Source: Thermoplasmata archaeon (lineage in GTDB: Archaea; Thermoplasmatota; Thermoplasmata; Thermoplasmatales; Thermoplasmataceae). From it: 5,056 bases of DNA. A model generated the notes under the pieces. It was not told the DNA's origin, did no database searches, and was given only the letters and a program-made list of their open reading frames with translations. The stretch lies in NCBI GenBank assembly GCA_021804185.1, contig JAJZKL010000126.1, positions 1 to 5,056 on the forward strand, read 5' to 3'. Made by a program: the position numbers and the translations under genes. Positions 1 through 5,056 of this stretch are shown here, in pieces; positions within the stretch are counted from its first letter, which is position 1; each line of letters starts with the position of its first letter.

Positions 1-131
1 TCGAAAAATACCCTTTATATTTAAGTATTTTTATGTATTCAAGTTGTATGAATTCGAAAATCAAAGACGTGGACATATACGAACTCGGAGAAAAGGGCAA
101 AGAGATATCTTCCCCCTGGAGCTCAACCATA
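1..131. repeat. Left arm of a 131-bp inverted repeat
   Basis: These bases are the reverse complement of 500-630 (paired positions sum to 631) with one mismatch, 125 against 506. The match stops abruptly at 132/499. The arm holds a complete second copy, in + orientation, of the promoter and first 28 codons of the dehydratase gene. The arm begins exactly at the window edge, so it may extend further left; how far cannot be seen. At the inner end the shared TATGGT(T/A)GAG suggests the joint formed at a short imperfect microhomology. Confidence 0.97.
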
Positions 132-583
132 GCTTTGCCCTTTTTCACGAAATCATCAGGTGTTTTGCAGTCCGAATACCAGCCGTTACAGTATGCCCTG
201 ATTGGTGAGTTGTATTCTCCACCGAGCAGATCGTATACAGGTTCACCGACATGCTTTCCGATGAGATCCCATGAGGCCATCTCAAAAGCACTGAGTGCAG
301 ATGTTGCCTCCATTGACTTTGAAAGATAAAACGAGTTCCTGTAAAAATCGAAAATATTTTTCTCTATGTTAAAAAAATCTGCGCCCTTGAATATCCTTTC
401 AACTTCTTTCATGCTTTCTTTGACTGGCATGGTCATAAATGTTGTTGGTGCTTCGCCCCACCCGACCGATCCATCGGAAGAGGTCAGTTTTACTAATAAT
501 ATGGTAGAGCTCCAGGGGGAAGATATCTCTTTGCCCTTTTCTCCGAGTTCGTATATGTCCACGTCTTTGATTTTCGAATTCAT
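2..583 (-). CDS. gad: Gluconate/galactonate dehydratase-like enolase-superfamily protein, 5' part, broken by an inverted copy of its own start
   Basis: Read on the minus strand from ATG at 581-583, the first about 151 residues are a good N-terminal capping domain of the mandelate-racemase/muconate-lactonizing branch of the enolase superfamily. Visible landmarks are VGWGEAP (residues 40-46), a helix with SALSAFEMASWDLIGK (95-110), PVYDLLGG (115-122) and AYCNGWY (130-136) followed by DCKTPDDF. From memory this run closely resembles archaeal gluconate dehydratase (D-gluconate to 2-keto-3-deoxygluconate, non-phosphorylative Entner-Doudoroff, about 390-400 aa, cytosolic, Mg-dependent). Galactonate dehydratase is the main alternative. 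After KAMVE (residues 150-154) the family would continue with a Gly-Tyr/Phe stretch and a KFDPFG-like strand. Here the frame instead enters the reverse complement of the gene's own first codons and upstream region, and stays open to the window edge (43 foreign codons, residues 152-194). The catalytic barrel is absent. An in-frame ATG at 598 exists, but 583 fits the promoter spacing and family start better. Confidence 0.72.
   Translation of the reverse strand, partial: MNSKIKDVDIYELGEKGKEISSPWSSTILLVKLTSSDGSVGWGEAPTTFMTMPVKESMKEVERIFKGADFFNIEKNIFDFYRNSFYLSKSMEATSALSAFEMASWDLIGKHVGEPVYDLLGGEYNSPIRAYCNGWYSDCKTPDDFVKKGKAMVELQGEDISLPFSPSSYMSTSLIFEFIQLEYIKILKYKGYFS
48..131 (+). pseudogene. Inverted duplicate of dehydratase codons 1-28
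   Basis: Within the left arm, ATG at 48 starts a + strand copy of the first 28 residues of the dehydratase (MNSKIKDVDIYELG, ending in PWSSTI). Beyond 131 the same frame reads antisense to the dehydratase and stops at 327-329. The resulting product of about 93 residues has no family resemblance after residue 28. It is a non-functional by-product of the inverted repeat, although it keeps an intact promoter copy at 1-24. Confidence 0.7.
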
Positions 584-630
584 ACAACTTGAATACATAA
601 AAATACTTAAATATAAAGGGTATTTTTCGA
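500..630. repeat. Right arm of a 131-bp inverted repeat
   Basis: This is the partner of 1-131. It is probably the original copy: it is continuous on the left with the rest of the dehydratase reading frame (position 499 downward) and on the right with an intergenic region and aconitase. The arm covers codons 1-28 of the dehydratase plus 47 bp upstream, including its promoter. The loop between the arms is 368 bp of dehydratase coding sequence. Confidence 0.97.
608..630 (-). promoter_or_regulatory. Archaeal BRE/TATA promoter of the dehydratase gene
   Basis: On the minus strand a purine-rich BRE (TCGAAAAATA, from 630 down to 621) is followed by a TATA element (TTTATATTTA, 617 to 608). The TATA centre is about 29-30 nt upstream of ATG 583, so transcription is expected to start at or just before that codon, giving a leaderless or nearly leaderless mRNA. 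The ATG at 598 would lie only about 15 nt from the TATA centre and is therefore unlikely as a start. An identical copy facing + lies at 1-24 in the left arm of the inverted repeat. Confidence 0.6.
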
Positions 631-644
631 TAGAATTCGAAAAA
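623..644. promoter_or_regulatory. Perfect 8-bp dyad TTTTTCGA-N6-TCGAAAAA between divergent promoters
   Basis: The arms 623-630 and 637-644 are exact reverse complements around the spacer TAGAAT. The simplest reading is that both arms are the BREs of the two divergent promoters, so the symmetry follows from two transcription factor B sites facing apart. A dimeric regulator binding the same dyad and controlling both directions is possible but nothing in the window demonstrates it. Confidence 0.5.
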
Positions 645-654
645 ACCTATTTAT
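637..654 (+). promoter_or_regulatory. Archaeal BRE/TATA promoter of the aconitase-homoserine dehydrogenase operon
   Basis: A BRE-like TCGAAAAAA (637-645) precedes a TATA-like CTATTTAT (647-654). The TATA centre lies about 23-24 nt before ATG 674, and no Shine-Dalgarno is present between 655 and 673. Together these predict a leaderless transcript beginning at or very near the aconitase start codon. It stands back-to-back with the dehydratase promoter, leaving only the 6-bp spacer 631-636 between the two BREs. Confidence 0.6.
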
Positions 655-673
655 GACGCTGAAATGACTAATC

Positions 674-3373
674 ATGTCATTACAGGAAAAAACTAAAAAA
701 ACAATGAATCACAACGGAAAAGAATTCAGTTATTATTCCCTGCCTGAACTGGAGAAGTTAGGATATAATGTAAAGAGGCTCCCGCTGTCAATGAGGATCA
801 TTATTGAATCCCTCCTCAGGAATATTGATGGCGTGAGGGTCAGAGAAGAAGACCTGATGAACGTTCTTAAATGGGATGCAAAAGATCCATCGGATTCTGA
901 GGTCCCGCTTATTGTATCAAGGGTACTCATGCAGGATTTCACCGGTGTTCCGGCAGTTGTCGATCTAGCATCAATGAGAGAGAAGATGAAAGCGCTCGGG
1001 AAAGATCCTGAATTAATCAATCCGAAGGTGCCTGTGGATCTTGTTATAGATCATTCAGTGCAGGTTGATTTTTATGGAAACAGTGACGCTTACGATAAGA
1101 ACATAGAAAAGGAATTTGACAGAAATTCTGAAAGGTACAGATTCCTGAAATGGGCTCAGAAATCTTTTAAAAATTTCAGGATAGTGCCGCCTGGTGTCGG
1201 TATCGTTCACCAGGTAAATTTGGAATATCTCGGAAAGGTTGTCACCTCCTCAAAAAACGGCCAAGAAGAGGTTGCATTCTTTGACTCGCTTGTTGGAACA
1301 GATTCGCACACCACCATGATAAATGGGCTCGGAATATTCGGCTTCGGCGTCGGTGGAATTGAAGCTGAAGCTGCGATGCTGGGCGAACCTGTCACATTTC
1401 AACTACCAAAGGTAGTGGGTGTAAATGTCCATGGAGCGCTAAGAGAAGGTATCACGGCAACCGACATCGTTCTGACGCTTACGGAAATACTCAGAAAGGC
1501 AAATGTGGTAGGTAAGTTTGTAGAGTTTTTCGGTGAAGGAGTTTCTGAACTTGCCGTTCCTGACAGGGCAACGCTTTCAAACATGTGCCCCGAATATGGA
1601 GCTACAGTTGCACTCTTCCCGGTCGACTCAAGAACCATTGAATATCTGGAGATGACGGGCCGGGAAATCTCACATATTGCTTTCGTAAAAAAATATCTTG
1701 AAGAGCAGCAAATGTTTGGTGTTCAAAAAGGACTTGAGTTCAGCGAGCTGATTGACCTTGATCTATCTTCTATTAAACCAAGTATTTCAGGACCAAGGCT
1801 GCCGCAGCAGAGAACGGACCTTGGCAAGGCAAACCGCAACTTTTTGAGTTTTCTGGAGAGTGAGGAGAATATCACTCCGGGTAAATCAGGTCAGAAGCAG
1901 GTTGCAGTTCGCCAGGTGCCATTAAAGATTGACGATGCCCAGTCATATCTTTCTGATGGGGACGTTGTGATAGCAGCTATTACATCCTGTACAAATACAA
2001 GCAATCAGAATGTAATGGTTGCAGCTGGGCTTCTGGCAAAAAAGGCTGTTGAGGCGGGCCTCAGTGTCAATAAGAAAGTAAAGACTTCTCTTGCGCCCGG
2101 TTCTCGCGTGGTAACCGAGTATCTTGAAAAATCTGGATTACAGGAATATCTGAACAGACTGGGGTTCTATCTGGCGGGTTATGGATGTACTACATGCATT
2201 GGAAATAGTGGCCCGCTTCATCCTGCAATAGAGGAGGCCATAACCGAGAATAAGCTTTCTGTCGCTGCCGTTCTTTCTGGCAACAGAAATTTTGAGGCAA
2301 GGATTCACAAGGACGTAAGGGCAAATTATCTCATGTCTCCCCCCCTTGTTGTCGCTTTTGCGCTGGCTGGAACTGTCATTATAGACATGGAAAAGGAACC
2401 ACTAGGCAAGGGAAAGGACGGAAAGGATGTTTATCTTAAAGATATCTGGCCAACGGCAAAGGAGATAAATGCCGTAATTGCAAAAAACCTTGACCGCGGC
2501 ATGTTCAAGGAAAAATACTCGAACATCGATAACTATAATTCTAAGTGGGCTGCGCTCGACGTTACTGCCAGCAAAACCTATCCGTGGGACGAAAAAAGCA
2601 CATATATCCGCAATCCGACATTTTTTGAGGGATTCACACCAGATACAAGGAATACGCTCAAAACTATAAAAGGAGCCTATCCACTTTTGATACTTGGTGA
2701 TTCTGTCACCACAGATCACATATCACCTGCTGGATCTATCTCAAAGAACAGTCCAGCTGGGAAGTATCTCGTTGAGAAAGGAGTAAAGCCAGAAGACTTC
2801 AATTCATTCGGTTCAAGGCGAGGAAATCATGAAATTATGATGCGGGGCACTTACGGAAATAACAGGCTCAAGAATCAGCTCGCATCACAGGAAGGGGGCT
2901 ATACAGTTCACCTACCTGACAGGAAAGAGGGTTTCATATTTGATATAGCACAGCAGTATTCTTCAGAAAAAACGCCCCTTATTGTGTTTGCAGGAAAAGA
3001 GTATGGAGCTGGCAGCTCGAGGGACTGGGCAGCCAAGGGAACCTATCTCCTCGGCATCAAGGCCGTCATAGCTGAAAGCTATGAGAGAATACACAGATCG
3101 AATCTCGTTGGCATGGGCGTCATACCCCTTGAATTCGAGCAAGGGAGGGGTTATAAGTACCTGTCAGCGGATGTAACAAAGAAAATGACCATAGAGTTTA
3201 CATCAAACAATTCGAAGTCTGCAGTTCTAAAATATATCAACACAGAAGGAAAGGAGAGCACCGAGAAATTGAAAGTCAGGATAGATAATGATGCTGAGAT
3301 GCTCTATTTTTCAAGAGGCGGTATACTTCAGAATGCACTATCCAACATCATAAACGCTGGGAAGACACAATGA
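674..3373 (+). CDS. acnA: Aconitate hydratase, AcnA/IRP1 type
   Basis: Cytosolic [4Fe-4S] enzyme that interconverts citrate and isocitrate through cis-aconitate in the TCA cycle. The 899 residues match the usual length of the AcnA family and the frame is intact. Visible motifs include the active-site DSHTTMINGLG (D210, S211, H212). The three cluster cysteines are C439 in TSCTNTSN, and C505 and C508 in GYGCTTCIGNSGPL. The hinge to the C-terminal swivel domain is followed by GDSVTTDHISPAG (D681, H682), FGSRRGNHEIMMRGTYGN, and the catalytic GAGSSRDWAAKG (S781, S782, R783) near the C terminus. All catalytic and ligand residues I can check are present, so it should be active. Start ATG 674 has no ribosome binding site but fits a leaderless promoter at 637-654. 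The stop overlaps the start of the next gene by 4 bp. Homoaconitase or isopropylmalate isomerase is unlikely because those archaeal enzymes are split and shorter. Confidence 0.97.
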   Translation: MSLQEKTKKTMNHNGKEFSYYSLPELEKLGYNVKRLPLSMRIIIESLLRNIDGVRVREEDLMNVLKWDAKDPSDSEVPLIVSRVLMQDFTGVPAVVDLASMREKMKALGKDPELINPKVPVDLVIDHSVQVDFYGNSDAYDKNIEKEFDRNSERYRFLKWAQKSFKNFRIVPPGVGIVHQVNLEYLGKVVTSSKNGQEEVAFFDSLVGTDSHTTMINGLGIFGFGVGGIEAEAAMLGEPVTFQLPKVVGVNVHGALREGITATDIVLTLTEILRKANVVGKFVEFFGEGVSELAVPDRATLSNMCPEYGATVALFPVDSRTIEYLEMTGREISHIAFVKKYLEEQQMFGVQKGLEFSELIDLDLSSIKPSISGPRLPQQRTDLGKANRNFLSFLESEENITPGKSGQKQVAVRQVPLKIDDAQSYLSDGDVVIAAITSCTNTSNQNVMVAAGLLAKKAVEAGLSVNKKVKTSLAPGSRVVTEYLEKSGLQEYLNRLGFYLAGYGCTTCIGNSGPLHPAIEEAITENKLSVAAVLSGNRNFEARIHKDVRANYLMSPPLVVAFALAGTVIIDMEKEPLGKGKDGKDVYLKDIWPTAKEINAVIAKNLDRGMFKEKYSNIDNYNSKWAALDVTASKTYPWDEKSTYIRNPTFFEGFTPDTRNTLKTIKGAYPLLILGDSVTTDHISPAGSISKNSPAGKYLVEKGVKPEDFNSFGSRRGNHEIMMRGTYGNNRLKNQLASQEGGYTVHLPDRKEGFIFDIAQQYSSEKTPLIVFAGKEYGAGSSRDWAAKGTYLLGIKAVIAESYERIHRSNLVGMGVIPLEFEQGRGYKYLSADVTKKMTIEFTSNNSKSAVLKYINTEGKESTEKLKVRIDNDAEMLYFSRGGILQNALSNIINAGKTQ

Positions 3374-4368
3374 AGGTTGCCATTTTAGGGTTAGGACAGG
3401 TTGGCAGGGCGCTGCTTCAAATACTATCTGATTATTCTTCAACGGATAGATTTAAAAGTATCCAGATTGTGCTCGCAGCGGACTTCCAGCATATGATGAT
3501 AAATGAGGATGGGATGGATCCTAGACGCCTTCTCTATTACAAGCAGAAAGGGGATATCTGGGGAACCGGTTACAGAGAGATAGACCGGAAGGATCTTTTC
3601 GGGACCGATTTTGACGTCCTGGTCGATCTGATGCCGGCGACAAAAGATGGCATCAGGGCACGCGACCTCTATCTCGAATCGTTTAGAAACGGCAAAAATA
3701 TTGTCACTGCATGCAAGTCTGGGCTGGCAAACTTCTGGGACGAAATAATGAAAGGCGCCAAACTGAAATCAAGTAGGATACTTTATGAGGCGACCGTAGC
3801 TGGCGGTGTACCACTCTTCAATTTTATTAAACATTGTCACAGAACTGCAGAGATATCTTACGTCAGGGGACAGGTGAACAGTGCCGCTAATTTTGTTCTA
3901 CTCTCAATTGCTTCCGGAAAGACGTTTGATGAGGCAATTAACGATGCTAAGAAGTTTGGAATACTTGAGGCAGATTTTCATTTCGACACACTGGGAATAG
4001 ACAGTGCGTGGAAGACTGTAATCCTAGCAAATTCTGTCTTTGGCGCAAACTTTAAACCATCTGACGTAAAGTATGATGGTGTTGAGGATCTTTCAAAAAT
4101 TCAGAACAATTTGGCAGATTATCGGTTATTGTCCAGTGTGAAGAGAATTAATGGAAAGATAGAGGCAGAATCTGTTCTGGTTAAACTCAATTCAGATGAT
4201 CCTATTGTAAATCTGAAAGGAAGAGGGTTGGGCTTTACAATTGGGCTTAAGGATCGATCGCCCATGACACTGCTGGAATCATCAGACGGACCAATCGAGA
4301 CGGCGGGTGCTGTCCTGAACGACCTGCTTGAACTTTCAGATTCGCCTGTTTCCCCCAGTAAAGTTTAA
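3370..4368 (+). CDS. hom: Homoserine dehydrogenase (single-function, without ACT domain)
   Basis: NAD(P)-dependent enzyme that reduces aspartate 4-semialdehyde to homoserine, the branch point to threonine and methionine. The 332-residue protein begins with a Rossmann fold (VAILGLGQVGRALL, residues 3-16, GxGxVG). It has the conserved lysine region IVTACKSGLA (K116), an EATVAGGVPLF stretch, and GILEADFHFDTLGIDSAWK with E200, D211 and K215. That spacing is the same as the catalytic E208/D219/K223 set of yeast homoserine dehydrogenase. It ends with a second nucleotide-domain segment containing ETAGAVLNDLL. No aspartokinase or ACT domain is attached, as is usual for short archaeal forms. The loop that normally reads NGTxN is NSAAN here (N170-N174). 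ATG overlaps the aconitase stop as ATGA, so translation is probably coupled. No strong Shine-Dalgarno precedes it. Confidence 0.88.
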   Translation: MKVAILGLGQVGRALLQILSDYSSTDRFKSIQIVLAADFQHMMINEDGMDPRRLLYYKQKGDIWGTGYREIDRKDLFGTDFDVLVDLMPATKDGIRARDLYLESFRNGKNIVTACKSGLANFWDEIMKGAKLKSSRILYEATVAGGVPLFNFIKHCHRTAEISYVRGQVNSAANFVLLSIASGKTFDEAINDAKKFGILEADFHFDTLGIDSAWKTVILANSVFGANFKPSDVKYDGVEDLSKIQNNLADYRLLSSVKRINGKIEAESVLVKLNSDDPIVNLKGRGLGFTIGLKDRSPMTLLESSDGPIETAGAVLNDLLELSDSPVSPSKV

Positions 4369-4390
4369 GCTCCTGCTGTGTTTTTATTTA
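4369..4390 (+). terminator. T-rich termination region after homoserine dehydrogenase
   Basis: Just after the hom stop codon the + strand reads TTTTTATTT (4381-4389), the kind of U-rich tract that archaeal RNA polymerase uses for intrinsic termination without a required hairpin. The tract overlaps the last codons and stop of the convergent peptidase gene. No convincing stem precedes it. I see no matching T-run on the minus strand within the 15 bp between the stops, so the peptidase transcript probably extends into the 3' end of hom. Confidence 0.4.
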
Positions 4391-5055
4391 CAGTATTTGA
4401 CGAACCAGTTGAGTTTTCTTTGAAGGCGATCCTTCATATTAGCTGGAACCCCTCTTCTTGCATGCTCATGGGAATCGCCTGGATATCTGGCCAGAGACGC
4501 CTCAGTTCCGTTTAACCTTATTGCAGTATACATTTGCTCTGACTGCTCGATTGGGCATCTGTAATCTTCTTCACCGCATATGAATAATGTCGGGGTCCTG
4601 ACATTCTTTGCCCTGCTGATCGGTGACATTTCCATTAGAACACGCATGCCTTCAGGTGACCATGGATCCTCGATTCCGGATTCAATAGCATTAAACCAGA
4701 AACCGATGTCGCTAGTTCCACACATGCTCAAAAGGTTGGAAACCGATCTTTCTGATATTGCAGCCTTGAACCTGTTCGTTTTCGTTATTGCACTGTTTGT
4801 CATAAAGCCGCCATAGGACCCGCCAGTTATCGCAAAGTTTTCTGAGATATCATAACGTTTTTTTGCCTCTTCCATGAATGAAAGTATATCCTCAAAGTCT
4901 TTCCCTCCCCAGTCCCCAGCAACCTGGCGGGCAAAATCCTCGCCGTAGCCATCGCTTCCTCTAGGATTTCCATACAATACATTGAAGCCGTTTGAAACTA
5001 GATAGTTAAATTCAATGCTGTACGCATTTCCATAGGCTGTATGGGGACCACCGTG
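4384..5055 (-). CDS. S9 prolyl-oligopeptidase-family serine peptidase (acylaminoacyl-peptidase-like), C-terminal part
   Basis: The frame enters from the right edge and gives 223 residues of the alpha/beta-hydrolase catalytic domain. The missing N-terminal part would be a beta-propeller of several hundred residues. From the edge it shows HGGPH (residues 1-5 of the fragment, oxyanion-hole region) and VLYGNPRGSDGYG. The nucleophile motif is GGSYGGFM (Ser80 of the fragment, codon 4816-4818), the Asp lies in EEDYRCPIEQSEQMY (Asp164), and the His in GDSHEHARRG (His196). The DYRCP and RxGxP-type motifs point to the acylaminoacyl-peptidase branch (S9C), which removes N-acylated residues or cleaves oligopeptides. 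The TTG at 4977 is an internal Leu in the conserved LYGNPRG strand, not a start, because the open frame and family similarity continue upstream. No signal peptide or membrane segment is visible in this part. The gene is convergent with hom. Confidence 0.9.
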   Translation of the reverse strand, partial: HGGPHTAYGNAYSIEFNYLVSNGFNVLYGNPRGSDGYGEDFARQVAGDWGGKDFEDILSFMEEAKKRYDISENFAITGGSYGGFMTNSAITKTNRFKAAISERSVSNLLSMCGTSDIGFWFNAIESGIEDPWSPEGMRVLMEMSPISRAKNVRTPTLFICGEEDYRCPIEQSEQMYTAIRLNGTEASLARYPGDSHEHARRGVPANMKDRLQRKLNWFVKYCK

Positions 5056-5056
5056 G

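Noticed and set aside
50..60. 11-bp word GAATTCGAAAA also found at 633-643
   Set aside because: One copy is start-region coding sequence and the other a BRE. The match is short and made of common EcoRI-like and A-rich words, so I treat it as chance.
399..598. Minus-strand frame beginning MYEFENQRRG, offset from the dehydratase frame
   Set aside because: It is out of frame with the dehydratase, which carries clear enolase-superfamily motifs over the same bases; its Arg-rich composition is typical of a shadow frame.
1..630. Insertion sequence or terminal inverted repeats of a transposon
   Set aside because: The arms consist of the dehydratase's own promoter and first codons, the loop holds only dehydratase coding sequence, and there is no transposase or target-site duplication.
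366..656. Open + strand frame of about 96 codons across the loop and right arm
   Set aside because: It is antisense to the well-supported dehydratase frame, has no recognisable family features and runs through the divergent promoter region.
2402..2719. Minus-strand open frame of about 105 codons inside aconitase
   Set aside because: It lies wholly inside the intact aconitase gene, lacks a promoter or recognisable motifs, and its sequence is explained by the aconitase codons.
4580..4816. + strand open frame of 78 codons with hydrophobic character
   Set aside because: It is antisense to the catalytic domain of the S9 peptidase, whose triad residues are all conserved; the hydrophobic stretch is a by-product of the opposite strand.

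Overview
The window looks like chromosomal DNA of a thermoacidophilic archaeon, most likely Thermoplasmatales or a relative. Three things suggest this. Promoter-like TATA boxes with purine-rich BRE elements sit about 25-30 nt from the start codons, with no Shine-Dalgarno (leaderless-type starts). Arg codons are mostly AGA/AGG, with many ATA Ile codons. The gene set is archaeal-type: a gluconate/galactonate-dehydratase-like enolase-superfamily protein, a long AcnA-type aconitase, an ACT-less homoserine dehydrogenase and an S9 acylaminoacyl-peptidase-like enzyme. The lineage is an inference; no marker gene is present.

Layout. Positions 1-630 form a large inverted repeat. The first 131 bases are the reverse complement of 500-630 with a single mismatch (125/506), separated by 368 bp. 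The right arm holds the promoter and first 28 codons of a minus-strand dehydratase gene (start at 583). The gene reads normally for about 151-154 codons and then runs into an inverted copy of its own beginning, so it is broken at the left side of the window. This is either a foldback/template-switch rearrangement or an assembly/amplification artefact. Back-to-back promoters lie at about 608-654.

Positions 674-3373 encode a complete aconitase (899 aa, all three Fe-S cysteines present). It overlaps by 4 bp (ATGA) a complete homoserine dehydrogenase (3370-4368, 332 aa), so the two probably form a translationally coupled operon. A T-rich stretch at 4381-4389 follows and may terminate this transcript. 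Converging on it, with 15 bp between stop codons, is the C-terminal 223 residues of an S9 serine peptidase on the minus strand (4384-5055). This carries the complete catalytic triad and continues beyond the right edge.

Functionally, the genes are central carbon and amino-acid metabolism: gluconate entry into the non-phosphorylative Entner-Doudoroff route, the citrate-isocitrate step of the TCA cycle, the aspartate-family branch point to Thr/Met, and peptide breakdown. I see no defence system, CRISPR array, RNA gene or insertion sequence. The one real structural anomaly is the inverted repeat at the left end.
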